Of a stretch of DNA of 64,000 bases, positions 27,417 to 37,077 are shown piece after piece. The notes beneath the pieces are model-generated. The model was not told the origin of the DNA. It saw only the letters and a program-made list of their open reading frames with translations, and made no database searches. The DNA lies in contig NZ_BCVA01000001.1 of NCBI RefSeq assembly GCF_001591505.1, positions 248,001 to 312,000 of the forward strand, given 5' to 3'. Source of the DNA: Neobacillus niacini NBRC 15566 (GTDB lineage: Bacteria; Bacillota; Bacilli; Bacillales; Cytobacillaceae). The position numbers and the translations under genes were made by a program. How positions within the stretch are numbered: the stretch's first letter is position 1; every line of letters starts with the position of its first letter.

Positions 27417-27437
27417 ACCCTCTCTCTCCCTTCACTA

Positions 27438-28748
27438 TTACTTCTTCTTTAATCTTCTTTGACGTTTTTTTATTTTGTCCATTTCCCACTGCATTTTCTT
27501 TTTGTAACCCGGCTTTACCTTTTGAGGTTTTTTGACCATAGTTTTGGCCGTCTTTTCTGCTTCATCCTCTTTCCTTACACGGGTTTTTCTTTTATTACGA
27601 TCCTCTAATTCAACAAATTCCTCTTTTTTAAGATCGACGTACTTAAATTGTATTCCCATTTTTTCAAGGCGGTTTAATGCATCCTCGTCCGATATATCAT
27701 ATATTGTCAGGGCTACTCCCGTATTACCAGCTCTAGCAGTCCTTCCTACTCGGTGAACGTAAAAGTCCAAATCTGTAGGTAACTCATAGTTGATAATATG
27801 ACTGATTCCTTCAATATCAATTCCCCTTGAAGCCAGATCAGTGGCAACAATATACTGGTACTCTAAATCTTGTATTTGCTTCATCATTTTTTTCCGTTCG
27901 CGCGGGTTTAAATCTCCGTGAACGCGAGCAACTTTAAGGCCTTTGTTAATCAAGAAGTTGGCAACTTCCTCAGCCATTTTTTTGGTATTAGTAAAAACGA
28001 TGGCTAAATATGGGTTGTACTGAATAAGTGCGTCATGAACTAGTTGCTTTTTATTTCGGTGTCGGGAAGGTATTAGGTAATGGGTTAAATTTTCTGCCGT
28101 TTTCCTTTTTGCGTCAATTTGAATGGTTTTTGGATTCTCCATATACTTTTTAAGAAATGGTTTAAGTTTTTCTGGAATGGTTGCAGAGAATACAAGCATT
28201 TGTAGTTTTTCAGGCATTTTCGCTGCCACTTGATCCAGATCCTCAATAAATCCCATATCAAGCATCATATCCGCTTCATCCACTACAAGTATGTCGGAAG
28301 TATGGACAAAGAGTGCTTGTTCAACCATGAGGTCTTTTATTCTACCTGGAGTTCCTACCACAATATGGGGCTGAATCTTTAATTTATCAATAGTTCTTTG
28401 CTTGTCAGTTCCACCAATATAACATCTAGTCATGATTGCCTTATCAGGACTGCAATGCTCTGTCACCTTTAGAATTTGATGGTAAATTTGCGAAGCAAGC
28501 TCTCTTGTAGGTGCAGTGATGACAGCTTGTACCTCTTGGCGCTCAGGATTTATTTTTTCTAATATAGGCAAAACAAAAGCAAGTGTTTTCCCTGTTCCAG
28601 TTTGTGATTGACCAATTGCACTTTCATTTTTTAAAACTAATGGAATCATCCGTTCTTGAATTTCTGTCGGTTCATAAAAACCTTGTTCCTTTACTGCTTC
28701 TATAATAAATGGCTGAAAATTAAAACGCTCAAAACGATTTTGCTTCAT
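27438..28748 (-). CDS. cshB: DEAD-box RNA helicase CshB
   Basis: A 436-residue helicase with all core motifs: Q-motif region (EPTEIQERMI), I SQTGTGKT, Ia PTRELASQ, II VDEAD, III SAT, IV IVFTNTKK, V ATDLASRGIDI and VI HRVGRTARAG. A Lys/Arg-rich tail of about 60 residues follows, typical of CshB, which unwinds structured RNA at low temperature and during ribosome assembly. It is divergent from yqfQ across a 251-nt AT-rich gap in which TATAAT (near 28845) could be the -10. Confidence 0.93.
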   Translation of the reverse strand: MKQNRFERFNFQPFIIEAVKEQGFYEPTEIQERMIPLVLKNESAIGQSQTGTGKTLAFVLPILEKINPERQEVQAVITAPTRELASQIYHQILKVTEHCSPDKAIMTRCYIGGTDKQRTIDKLKIQPHIVVGTPGRIKDLMVEQALFVHTSDILVVDEADMMLDMGFIEDLDQVAAKMPEKLQMLVFSATIPEKLKPFLKKYMENPKTIQIDAKRKTAENLTHYLIPSRHRNKKQLVHDALIQYNPYLAIVFTNTKKMAEEVANFLINKGLKVARVHGDLNPRERKKMMKQIQDLEYQYIVATDLASRGIDIEGISHIINYELPTDLDFYVHRVGRTARAGNTGVALTIYDISDEDALNRLEKMGIQFKYVDLKKEEFVELEDRNKRKTRVRKEDEAEKTAKTMVKKPQKVKPGYKKKMQWEMDKIKKRQRRLKKK

Positions 28749-28999
28749 GTTATTGCTCCTTATATATTAATATCTACCGTTTATGGAGTAAGTTTCTTAC
28801 CTTAGCAAGAGCTTCCACTTTTATATCCATCATATCATTATAGTAAAGATTCATTTAAATAACCAGTTATTATCATCTTTTACCTTTAAACAACTTTTAA
28901 TCAGGAAAATTTACAGTTTATCTTTGTGCTTATTCCTAAACCAATTTTAATTCGTTGCATACCTTAAATTATAAGGCTTTTTTGAGAGGGGAACGTACG

Positions 29000-29659
29000 A
29001 TGCAGCAGCCAAGACCGAGATATTCACTGCCTGGGCATATGGGAGCCAATGTGATGGGTCCGCGACCGTTTGGAGGCCAGCAACAAGCAATGCCTCCGTA
29101 TGGCGGCTACGGGCCAATGATGAGATACCCGCAAAACTTTACCGGTGGAAGACCTATGATGGGACAAACGATGGGAAGAGGCCAAGGCAGAAGAAATGGC
29201 GGTGGTTTACTTTCAAAAATACTTGGCGGGAAAAAACAAGGTAATCAAATGGGTGCTTTTAGAGGATTACAGACAGCCAGCAGGGCTGTTCCAAATGGTT
29301 CTAGAGGAGTTGGCTCCATTCTTCAAACTCTGAGTAATCCTGATGGCCTCACAGGATTTCTAAATAATACCCAACAGGTTTTAAAGACAGCCCAATCTAT
29401 CGGTCCAATGATTCAGCAATATGGACCAATTGTAAAGAATCTTCCAATGATGTGGAAACTGTATAAGGGATTTAAAGATATGCCAACCGAGGAGAAATCT
29501 GAGGAAGATAGAACTGAAAAACCGATAATGGAAAAGAAATCTGTCCAAGATGAGGAAGAACCGAAGAAAAAACAAAAAAAGAAAAAAGATTTGGAAAATG
29601 AACCAGTTGTTGAAAGAAAACCTCAAAACGGTCCTTCTATTCCAAAACTATACATTTAA
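29000..29659 (+). CDS. yqfQ: YqfQ/VrrA-like protein
   Basis: ATG 29000 follows GAGAGGGG, giving 219 residues. The N-terminal 70 residues are Pro-, Gly-, Met- and Gln-rich low complexity (QQPRPRYSLPGHMG..., GGRPMMGQTMGRGQGRRNG). Residues about 90-165 are helical (GVGSILQTLSNPDGLTGFLNN). The tail is alternately acidic and very basic (EEPKKKQKKKKD). This is the YqfQ family of Bacillus, related in make-up to VrrA of B. anthracis, whose repeats vary between strains. No enzyme motif or signal peptide; function unknown, possibly spore- or coat-related. Confidence 0.78.
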   Translation: MQQPRPRYSLPGHMGANVMGPRPFGGQQQAMPPYGGYGPMMRYPQNFTGGRPMMGQTMGRGQGRRNGGGLLSKILGGKKQGNQMGAFRGLQTASRAVPNGSRGVGSILQTLSNPDGLTGFLNNTQQVLKTAQSIGPMIQQYGPIVKNLPMMWKLYKGFKDMPTEEKSEEDRTEKPIMEKKSVQDEEEPKKKQKKKKDLENEPVVERKPQNGPSIPKLYI

Positions 29660-29664
29660 TTGAG

Positions 29665-29692
29665 AGATGCTGAAAAAACAGCATCTTTTTAT
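29665..29692 (+). terminator. terminator after yqfQ
   Basis: An 8-bp stem (agatgctg / cagcatct) with a 6-A loop followed by TTTTT, 5 bases after the stop. Confidence 0.88.
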
Positions 29693-29824
29693 TTCTTTCT
29701 TATTTTCACAGGAAAAATTCACAAAAATTTCTAAGGTAAAATGTATCTTTGTATTATTTCTATTAGTTTTATATAATAATTACATAGATTCAAAGTCAAA
29801 TGTTCCTTAGGAGGACTTTATTAT

Positions 29825-30763
29825 ATGCAAATTATAAAGATTTCACCCCGCGGATACTGTTATGGTGTGGTTGACGCCATGGTAGTTGCTAGAAATGCGG
29901 CATTAGATAAATCATTACCGCGTCCTATCTACATTCTTGGAATGATTGTTCATAATAAACACGTAACCGATGCTTTTGCCGAAGAGGGGATTATTACGCT
30001 TGATGGTAAAAATCGTAAGGATATTCTAGAGAAAGTTGACTCAGGCACTGTCATTTTTACAGCCCACGGTATATCTCCTGAGGTTAGGGAGCTTGCGAAA
30101 AAGAAAGGTCTTGTAACAATTGACGCAACCTGTCCAGATGTAACGAAAACTCATGATCTGATAGAAGAAAAAACAAAACAGGGATATCAGGTTATTTACA
30201 TCGGGAAAAAGGGCCATCCAGAGCCTGAAGGTGCTATAGGCGTGGCTCCAGGTGCCGTACATCTTGTTGAAACACCAAGTGATGTGGAAGCCTTGGACAT
30301 TACGAGTGAAAAATTAATTGTTACAAATCAAACCACCATGAGCCAATGGGATGTTGCCGATACTATGAAAAAGGTACAGGAAAAATATCCTCATGCGGAA
30401 GCTCACAATGAAATCTGCATGGCAACACAAGTTCGTCAAGAAGCAGTCGCTGGTCAGGCAACAGAAGCCGATGTGACCATTGTTGTCGGTGACCCAATGA
30501 GCAATAATTCTAATAGACTAGCACAGGTTTCTGAAGAAATTGCTGGTACAAGGGCATATCGTATTGCTGATATTTCTGAGTTAGAAATTGATTGGATAAA
30601 AGACGCAAAGCATGTGGCCGTAACCTCTGGCGCATCTACTCCGACGCCAATTACCAAAGAAGTCATTACATTTTTAGAACAATTTGATCCCAATAACGAA
30701 GCTACATGGGAACGCCGCAAAAATGTACCACTTAATAAAATATTACCTAAAGTAAAAAAATAA
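29825..30763 (+). CDS. ispH: 4-hydroxy-3-methylbut-2-enyl diphosphate reductase
   Basis: Last step of the MEP pathway, turning HMBPP into IPP and DMAPP. The 312-residue protein has the three cluster cysteines C12 (RGYCYGV), C103 (DATCPDV) and C198 (NEICMATQ), the HGISPEV loop and a TNQTTMS motif. Length and domain plan are normal for the Bacillus form (YqfP). AGGAGG precedes ATG. With ispG at 21502 the window holds both iron-sulfur enzymes of the pathway. Confidence 0.96.
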   Translation: MQIIKISPRGYCYGVVDAMVVARNAALDKSLPRPIYILGMIVHNKHVTDAFAEEGIITLDGKNRKDILEKVDSGTVIFTAHGISPEVRELAKKKGLVTIDATCPDVTKTHDLIEEKTKQGYQVIYIGKKGHPEPEGAIGVAPGAVHLVETPSDVEALDITSEKLIVTNQTTMSQWDVADTMKKVQEKYPHAEAHNEICMATQVRQEAVAGQATEADVTIVVGDPMSNNSNRLAQVSEEIAGTRAYRIADISELEIDWIKDAKHVAVTSGASTPTPITKEVITFLEQFDPNNEATWERRKNVPLNKILPKVKK

Positions 30764-30800
30764 TTTTTATCTCTTAGGACGGTCACCTTTGAGATATAAA

Positions 30801-30832
30801 AAAACACACGACATTTTCGTGTGTTTTTTTTA
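30801..30832 (+). terminator. terminator after ispH
   Basis: A stem aacacacga / tcgtgtgtt with a short loop followed by TTTTTTT, 38 bases after the stop and before the palindrome array. Confidence 0.9.
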
Positions 30833-30870
30833 TTATTTTTTTATGAACTCAGACAGGACTAGATGGATAT

Positions 30871-31310
30871 TGTCCTAAATAGTGAATACAAGGTGTATTT
30901 GGACAATGCTAGTTGCTTTTTCAAGTACGCTGTCTGAATAACTGCTTTATTCGGACAAGGTCTGGCTGTTTTTTCGCTTTTACTGTCTGAATGCGTGCTC
31001 TTTTCGGACAAAGCCTTTTTCCACCTAAGCTGTCTGAATACCTTCTCTATTCGGACAGGCGAGCTCCTTTTTCCACCTAAGCTGTCCGAATACCTTCTCT
31101 ATTCGGACAGGGCTAGCCCCATATTCCACCTAAGCTGTCCGAATACCTTCTCCATTCGGACAAGGCTAGCCCCTACTCCACATAAGCTGTCTGAATACCT
31201 TCTCTATTCGGACAGGGCTAGACCCATATTCCACCTAAGCTGTCCGAATACCTTCTCCATTCGGACAAGGCTAGCTCCCTTTGCACTCGCCTTGTCCAAA
31301 TACTTACAAG
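30871..31310. repeat. array of 27-nt palindromes with 52-53 nt period (array A)
   Basis: Seven clear units start at 30931, 30984, 31031, 31083, 31136, 31188 and 31241 (spacing 53, 47, 52, 53, 52, 53). Decayed units lie at about 30871-30905 and from about 31292. The core is TGTCCGAATA-N7-TATTCGGACA, a 10-bp hairpin. Spacers of about 26 nt are also related (CCACCTAAGC before the core) and several contain the palindrome GGGCTAGCCC just after it. Four units have TGTCTGAAT in the left arm, which keeps a G-U pair in plus-strand RNA. The array fills the 579-nt gap between convergent ispH and yqfO. No protein is encoded. Confidence 0.92.
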
Positions 31311-31342
31311 TTCCCAGGTATCCCCCTTATTTTCACAGTTTT

Positions 31343-32458
31343 TTAAACGAATTGAAATGGATCTGTGTTGACTTCTGAAGGGAATATTTCTACTTCGTAA
31401 CCAGATTCTTTGCACATTTTTGAAAGGATACTGGTAAGTCCTTTTTTCATGACTTTTTCGACATTATGACCAGGATCTATCATGTTTAACCCCTTCATCA
31501 TCGCGTCATGAGCTGTATGGTAATAAATATCTCCTGTAACATAGACATCTGCGCCTTTAAACTTTGCGCTCATGAAATACTTGTTTCCATCTCCGCCCAA
31601 TACAGCGACTTTCTTGACCCGCGAAGATAAGTCCCCCACTACCCTAACTTTGTCCACTTCTAAAGCTTCTTTTACCCTCTCAGCAAATTCAGCGAGTGTC
31701 ATTTCCTTAACCTTCCCGATTCTACCGAGTCCAAGCACCTCACCGTTATTCTCAACTGGATAAACATCATATGCAACCTCTTCATATGGATGCACCTTTA
31801 TCATCGCTGTGATTGCTCTCTTTAATAAAGACTCTGGTACAATTGTCTCAATTCTTACTTCATCCACTGCTTCTAATTGACCTTGCTGTCCGATATGTGG
31901 ATTGGTGTTTTCTCCAGGTAAAAATCGACCTGTTCCATCTGTTGAAAATGAACAATGACTATAATTTCCAATAAATCCAGCACCAATGTCCCCTAAGACC
32001 TTCCTTATCTCCTTCGCATGACTTATCGGTGTAAAAACCACTAATTTCTTAAGTTTTGTTTCATATGTAGGTACCAGCACTTCTGAGTTTTCTAAACCGA
32101 GTGCTTCAGCCAGGAGATCATTTACTCCTCCTTTTGCCACATCAAGGTTAGTATGTGCTGCATAAACAGCGATATCATGCTTTAACAGTTTTTCAATCAT
32201 TCTTCCCTGTACAGTGTCGGTTAAGACATTCTTAAGAGGACGAAAGATTGGCGGATGATGGGCAATAATTAGCTGTACATCTCTTTCTATGGCTTCGTCT
32301 ATCACTTCTTCAAGAACATCAAGGGCAATCATTACTTTATCTATTTTCTTGTTCAAGCGTCCGATTTGTAAGCCTATTTTGTCACCTTCCATCGCAAGAC
32401 CCTTGGGAGAAAACTGTTCAAATAATTGAATGATTTCATGACCATTCACTTTCTTCAT
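31343..32458 (-). CDS. yqfO: Nif3-like dinuclear metal centre protein, YqfO type
   Basis: A 371-residue protein with the Nif3 halves split by an inserted PII/CutA1-like domain (about 130-235, e.g. KLKKLVVFTPISHAKEIRKV). Metal-site motifs are IIAHHPPIF (about 63-71), AAHTNLDVAKGGV (about 99-111), and in the C-terminal half GGDGNKYF and TGDIYYHTAHDA. It is labelled GTP cyclohydrolase I type 2 in some databases, but activity is unsettled. Its start overlaps the trmK stop by 23 nt, the same gene pair as in B. subtilis. No terminator is visible before the palindrome array, so transcripts probably run into it. Confidence 0.9.
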   Translation of the reverse strand: MKKVNGHEIIQLFEQFSPKGLAMEGDKIGLQIGRLNKKIDKVMIALDVLEEVIDEAIERDVQLIIAHHPPIFRPLKNVLTDTVQGRMIEKLLKHDIAVYAAHTNLDVAKGGVNDLLAEALGLENSEVLVPTYETKLKKLVVFTPISHAKEIRKVLGDIGAGFIGNYSHCSFSTDGTGRFLPGENTNPHIGQQGQLEAVDEVRIETIVPESLLKRAITAMIKVHPYEEVAYDVYPVENNGEVLGLGRIGKVKEMTLAEFAERVKEALEVDKVRVVGDLSSRVKKVAVLGGDGNKYFMSAKFKGADVYVTGDIYYHTAHDAMMKGLNMIDPGHNVEKVMKKGLTSILSKMCKESGYEVEIFPSEVNTDPFQFV

Positions 32459-33167
32459 TGTCCAATACCTCCTCTATAAGATTGATCTTTTTAGCAACCT
32501 CTTGTTTTTTCTCTTCCGTTTCAGCAGAGGGTGCGGCACTTTCAAGCTGTTCATAGATTCGTTTCCAATTCTTCTTTTCCAAAAGCCATTTCTTCGTAAA
32601 CGGTGCTTCTTTTCTTTGCAGAAGAAAAGGTCCCACTAAAATGCCCGTTTCAAAGGGTACGTCACGATAGGGCTTTAAAGCGTCTCCTTTTTCCGCTGCA
32701 AGTATTTCATAAATTTTGTTATCCTCTTCAATGATTTCTTCTGAGATCAATTCCCACTCATTATCGATTAGCCATTGCCGAATGGCGATTGCATTGATAT
32801 TTGGCTGCAGCACAAGACGCCTTACAGTAGCTAACTTTTCTTTCCCTTTATCTAAAATATCTGCAATGAGACTTCCACCCATACCCGCAATAGTAATACA
32901 ATCTGCGTCGCCAGGCTGAATCACCTCTAACCCATCGCCCATTCTAACGGAAATGATGTCAGAGAGCCCCTCTGCCATTACATTTTTTTCAGCGGACTGA
33001 AATGGACCTTTTGCAACTTCTCCAGCAATCCCAAAAGAAATACGTCCGTTCTTAGCAAGGTAACTAGGCAGGTATGCATGATCAGAACCAATATCCGCTA
33101 CCCTTGCACCAAAGGGAACATATTTTGCTACCGTTTCTAACCGAACTGATAATTTATCTGTATTCAA
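32436..33167 (-). CDS. trmK: tRNA (adenine(22)-N(1))-methyltransferase
   Basis: Makes m1A22 in tRNA(Ser) and tRNA(Tyr). A Rossmann fold has the SAM loop VADIGSDHAYLP (about 22-33), GDGLEVI and the IAGMGGSLI motif, with a helical C-terminal domain (about 170-243). I prefer TTG at 33167 (LNTDKLSVRL, like B. subtilis MNELKLSKRL) behind GTGGTG; GTG at 33179 would add four residues. It is translated ahead of yqfO in the same operon. Confidence 0.9.
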   Translation of the reverse strand: MNTDKLSVRLETVAKYVPFGARVADIGSDHAYLPSYLAKNGRISFGIAGEVAKGPFQSAEKNVMAEGLSDIISVRMGDGLEVIQPGDADCITIAGMGGSLIADILDKGKEKLATVRRLVLQPNINAIAIRQWLIDNEWELISEEIIEEDNKIYEILAAEKGDALKPYRDVPFETGILVGPFLLQRKEAPFTKKWLLEKKNWKRIYEQLESAAPSAETEEKKQEVAKKINLIEEVLDNEESEWS

Positions 33168-33245
33168 ATCATTCACCACTTTTTATGTATTATTACTAGT
33201 ATAAAAAAAGTCCTTTACAGAAGCAAAGGACCTTTTCATTGAAAA

Positions 33246-33605
33246 TTATTTAATATTAGCTAACCAATCAGCCATTGCGTCAGCTTCATCTGGTTTTACG
33301 AGACCAGCTGGCATGTTCCCTCTACCATTCGTAATCACGTTTTTGATGTCATCCTTGGATAACCTGTCACCAACACCTGTTAGTGCAGGACCCATTCCCC
33401 CTTGGTATGCATCCCCGTGACAGCCTATACAAGACTTGTAAATGTCTTCAGGTGCTCTTACAACCTGTTCTGTTTCAGTACCGCCTTCTTTTTCCTTGGC
33501 AAGCTCATCCATATCCCCGAGGCCTTTGAAAGACAATAAGAACATTAGTCCGATTCCAAATACAAAAATCAGGATGTAAGGAATAACCGGATTTCGATTC
33601 ATCAT
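33246..33605 (-). CDS. cccA: cytochrome c-550, membrane anchored
   Basis: A 119-residue small cytochrome. An uncleaved N-terminal membrane anchor (about 8-27) is followed by a short linker rich in Glu and Gly and the heme domain with C59-I-G-C62-H63 and the axial ligand Met98 (in GRGNMPAG). It carries electrons outside the membrane in the respiratory chain. GGGAGGTTATATG precedes the start. It is expressed separately from trmK, and the 418-nt region upstream carries possible CcpA and ResD sites. B. subtilis also has cccA next to rpoD. Confidence 0.95.
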   Translation of the reverse strand: MMNRNPVIPYILIFVFGIGLMFLLSFKGLGDMDELAKEKEGGTETEQVVRAPEDIYKSCIGCHGDAYQGGMGPALTGVGDRLSKDDIKNVITNGRGNMPAGLVKPDEADAMADWLANIK

Positions 33606-34023
33606 ATAACCTCCCTTATGTACGTAAAACTGTAAATAAATAGTCTTCTACAAACAACTACTATTTTACTTTAAAAACTTCAGAAGGAAAAGCCCTAAAC
33701 TTATTTTGTCACGATAATATTACTAAAAAATGCAATAAATAGCTGTTATTTTTAAAGTCAGCCCTTTTATTCTTCCCTAATATGTCAATTACTTATTTGA
33801 AGAATTAATAACATATAAAAATTTTAGTTATATTTGAATATGATTTTCTCATTCATAACATATACTGTTTAAATAATACGATAAAGATAAACCTTTCTTA
33901 GAAAAGTGATTTGTGAATTTTTTAAAAAAGGATTACTTTTACCTATTTGCAAAGTGTAAAACAATTCAGTAAAATAAATACAAATGCCAAATAGAAAGTG
34001 CTTTCATTTCCAATTCACTCATT
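33606..34023. other. gene-free AT-rich region upstream of cccA with possible cre and ResD motifs
   Basis: No ORF is convincing here. Read towards cccA, TGAAAGCACTTTCT (minus strand of 33993-34006) differs from the CcpA cre consensus mainly at one central base. TTTGTGAAT (plus strand 33910-33918) equals the reported ResD-binding core. The cccA -10/-35 could not be fixed with confidence. The sites are 300-400 nt from the gene, so relevance is uncertain. Confidence 0.4.
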
Positions 34024-34062
34024 CAAAAAAATAGTTTACCCCTAGTTAAGAAGTAAACTATC
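34024..34062 (-). terminator. terminator after rpoD
   Basis: A 9-bp stem (atagtttac / gtaaactat) with a 7-T tract on the minus strand, 15 bases beyond the rpoD stop. Confidence 0.85.
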
Positions 34063-34076
34063 TCTTATGTTTAATT

Positions 34077-35204
34077 TTATTCTAAAAAGTCTTTTAGGCG
34101 TTTGCTGCGGCTAGGGTGTCGTAATTTTCGCAATGCCTTTGCTTCAATTTGTCGAATACGTTCACGGGTTACACCAAAGACTTTTCCAACCTCTTCAAGA
34201 GTACGAGTCCGCCCGTCATCAAGCCCAAAGCGTAAGCGAAGTACGTTTTCTTCCCTGTCTGTAAGTGTATCCAGTACATCTTCAAGCTGCTCTTTTAATA
34301 ACTCATAGGCAGCATGCTCTGAAGGCGATGTAGCGTCTTGGTCTTCTATGAAATCACCTAGGTGAGAATCATCTTCTTCACCAATAGGAGTTTCCAGCGA
34401 GACAGGCTCTTGAGCAATTTTCAAGATTTCTCTAACTTTATCCGGTGTTAAGTCCATATCCTCGCCAATCTCTTCTGGAGTTGGTTCGCGGCCAAGGTCC
34501 TGAAGTAATTGTCTCTGCACACGGATAAGTTTATTAATGGTTTCAACCATATGCACAGGAATACGAATGGTTCTAGCTTGGTCAGCAATAGCTCGGGTAA
34601 TAGCTTGGCGGATCCACCAGGTTGCATACGTACTGAACTTAAATCCTTTACGGTAGTCGAATTTTTCAACTGCTTTGATTAGTCCCATATTCCCTTCTTG
34701 AATCAAATCAAGAAATAGCATACCGCGTCCAACATACCGTTTTGCAATACTAACGACAAGACGGAGGTTAGCTTCTGCTAGGCGTCGTTTTGCTTCTTCG
34801 TCGCCTTCCTCAATACGGTTAGCTAGTTTTATTTCTTCTTCAGCAGAAAGCAGGTCTACTCGACCAATTTCTTTTAAGTACATACGAACTGGATCGTTTA
34901 TCTTTACACCAGGAGGAACGCTAAGGTCATTTAAATCGAACTCATCGTCATCTCCTTTTGCTAATTGCTTAGGGTTTGGATCTTCTTCGTCACTTTCTCC
35001 TACTAATTCGATTCCTTGATCACCGAGGAATTCATAAAATTCATCCATTTGATCGGACTCTAAATCAAAATTTGCCATTCTCTCCGCAATATCATCGTAG
35101 GCAAGGACTCCGGTTTTTTTACCCAGTACCGTTAACTGATCTTTTACTTGTTCGAAGGTCAATTCATTTTCGGCCTCTTTTGAACGTGCTGATTTTTCAG
35201 CCAT
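34077..35204 (-). CDS. rpoD: RNA polymerase sigma factor SigA (RpoD)
   Basis: The housekeeping sigma factor, 375 residues from ATG 35204 (after GAAGGAGGGGGAC; the ten extra upstream codons are not used). Region 1.1 is short and acidic. Regions 1.2-2.4 include [13 protein letters not shown], the core-binding and -10 segments ([35 protein letters not shown]). Region 3 follows, and region 4 has [25 protein letters not shown] for the -35. Part of the dnaG-rpoD operon (42-nt gap), as in other Bacillus. Confidence 0.98.
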   Translation of the reverse strand: MAEKSARSKEAENELTFEQVKDQLTVLGKKTGVLAYDDIAERMANFDLESDQMDEFYEFLGDQGIELVGESDEEDPNPKQLAKGDDDEFDLNDLSVPPGVKINDPVRMYLKEIGRVDLLSAEEEIKLANRIEEGDEEAKRRLAEANLRLVVSIAKRYVGRGMLFLDLIQEGNMGLIKAVEKFDYRKGFKFSTYATWWIRQAITRAIADQARTIRIPVHMVETINKLIRVQRQLLQDLGREPTPEEIGEDMDLTPDKVREILKIAQEPVSLETPIGEEDDSHLGDFIEDQDATSPSEHAAYELLKEQLEDVLDTLTDREENVLRLRFGLDDGRTRTLEEVGKVFGVTRERIRQIEAKALRKLRHPSRSKRLKDFLE

Positions 35205-35246
35205 ATGTCCCCCTCCTTCCAGAATCAAAGACATTCAAAATGGATT

Positions 35247-37058
35247 CTATAGCGATTTACGCAATTGACTGATTTCAGTAGCAATTGCAGCTGCTTTACT
35301 ATAATCACTTAGTCGCTCTGCTTCTTTAAGTTCCACTTCTTTTTCTTTTATCTTTAACAATTTTTGATAATTCAACACCTGTTTGATATAATCAGCTAAT
35401 TCTTGATTGCTCAATTCGTCATTAACTGACATCATTTCGATGTCAGCGACTATTCTTCTAAGATTTCCATCTTGAATATAGGTTAAAAATGCACTAGAAT
35501 CAGGATTCATGTGTTCTTCGTAAAAACCAATTAGATAGGTTATTATTGCCTGATGTTCATCGGTATTAAACGTGTTACCCTGTAATAAGTCCTGAACCTT
35601 ATAAGCGGTGTCCCGATCTTTTAACATATGGGCAATTAATCGCCTTTCAGCAGTATAATGTGCAGGTTTTAATTTGTTATCCTGTTTTATCATTACACTT
35701 GGCCTATTGGCAGGCGCTTGGTTTTGACCACTCAAATTCCTTTTTTCCGTAAAGAAAATCTGCTTTAACTGTTGTTGTAATGCGTCTAAAGAAATCGAAA
35801 ATTCTGAGGCAAGTTGACGCAAATAATGATCCTTTTCAACAGCTTTTGTCAATTTACTTATTTCTTTAAGTATTGTTTCGATATAAGCAAGCCGTTCTCC
35901 TTCAATTTGAAGATTTTTTCCTCTTCGAAAGTAAAGAAATTTAAACGCCATCCATGTATGACTTGCCCCTATTACCTCATTTTGAAACTTTTCTGGACCA
36001 TTTTTTTTTATATATTCATCTGGATCAAGTCCATCGGACATCATAGCAACTCTAATGGTACAACCAGCGTCATTAAGCATATTTCCTGCTCTAAAAGCTG
36101 CTTCAATTCCGGCTTTGTCCGAATCAAAGCAAATTGTAATGGACTGGGTATTTTGCCGTATTAGTGTGATATGCTCTTCTGTCAAGGAGGTACCCATTGT
36201 AGCGATACCATTTTCCACACCAGACCTGTCAGCAGCAATTACGTCTGCAAATCCTTCAAAAAGAACTGCTTGCTGCAGTTTGCGTATACTCGGTTTGGCC
36301 AAATGAAAGTTATATAAAATTTTACTTTTATTAAAGATTGCTGTTTCGGGACTATTTAAATACTTGGGCTCATCATTCCCTAAAGATCTTCCTGAAAAAG
36401 CAATACTGTTTCCATTTCGGTCAAAAATCGGAAACATAATTCGATCTCTGAAGCGATCAAAATAGGTTCCATCTCTTTCTCGCTTGATAATCAAACCGGC
36501 TTTTTCCATTAATTCTGGAGAAAAATCTCTTTTAGTAAGGAATTTATAAACAAATTCCCATGAATTTAAGGAATATCCTATTTGAAATTTATCAATCGAT
36601 TCTCGGGTAAATCCTCTTTTCAGCAAATACTCTAAAGCATGTTGACCATCTTTTGTATTTACCAATAAGTGATGGTAAAATTTGGTTAACAACTCGTGCG
36701 CGTCAAGCATCGACTGAAGTTCCGGAGAAACACTCTTCCCCTTCCCATTAACGGAGAAGTTTACTTGTAAGTCAATATCAGCCTTATCAGCTAATTTAAT
36801 GGCTGCTTCTAGAAACGAAATTCCTTCAAGCTCCATTAAGAATGAGAAAACATTTCCACCCGCTCCACAGCCAAAGCAATGGTAAATTTGTTTATCGGAT
36901 GAAACGGAAAATGATGGGGAGTTTTCTCCATGGAAAGGACATAATCCGAAGTAATTTCGCCCTTGTTTTTTAAGTTGAATATATTCACTAATTATTTCAA
37001 CAATATCAACAGACTGACGAATTTGATTAATTTTTTCTTCGGCAATCCGTTCTGCCAT
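35247..37058 (-). CDS. dnaG: DNA primase
   Basis: Makes RNA primers at the replication fork, 603 residues. The zinc domain has CPFHGE...CFGCGAGG (about 40-65). The catalytic core carries the RNA-polymerase basic motif and TOPRIM acidic residues (VLFEGFADVIA, ITICFDSDKAG). The C-terminal helicase-interaction domain spans about 455-600. GGAGATG precedes ATG. First intact gene of the dnaG-rpoD macromolecular-synthesis operon; the yqxD homologue normally upstream is decayed. Confidence 0.97.
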   Translation of the reverse strand: MAERIAEEKINQIRQSVDIVEIISEYIQLKKQGRNYFGLCPFHGENSPSFSVSSDKQIYHCFGCGAGGNVFSFLMELEGISFLEAAIKLADKADIDLQVNFSVNGKGKSVSPELQSMLDAHELLTKFYHHLLVNTKDGQHALEYLLKRGFTRESIDKFQIGYSLNSWEFVYKFLTKRDFSPELMEKAGLIIKRERDGTYFDRFRDRIMFPIFDRNGNSIAFSGRSLGNDEPKYLNSPETAIFNKSKILYNFHLAKPSIRKLQQAVLFEGFADVIAADRSGVENGIATMGTSLTEEHITLIRQNTQSITICFDSDKAGIEAAFRAGNMLNDAGCTIRVAMMSDGLDPDEYIKKNGPEKFQNEVIGASHTWMAFKFLYFRRGKNLQIEGERLAYIETILKEISKLTKAVEKDHYLRQLASEFSISLDALQQQLKQIFFTEKRNLSGQNQAPANRPSVMIKQDNKLKPAHYTAERRLIAHMLKDRDTAYKVQDLLQGNTFNTDEHQAIITYLIGFYEEHMNPDSSAFLTYIQDGNLRRIVADIEMMSVNDELSNQELADYIKQVLNYQKLLKIKEKEVELKEAERLSDYSKAAAIATEISQLRKSL

Positions 37059-37077
37059 GAAAACATCTCCAGTGTAC

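Noticed and set aside
30931..31267. CRISPR array
   Set aside because: The repeat core is palindromic and imperfectly conserved, the spacers are near-identical to each other, the period is 52-53 nt with a drifted unit, and no cas genes are near.
30995..31378. 127-codon plus-strand open frame with repeated LSCPNTFSIRTRL-like segments
   Set aside because: It is a translation of palindrome array A: the protein repeats follow the 52-53 nt DNA unit, there is no binding site, and it runs into the antisense of yqfO.
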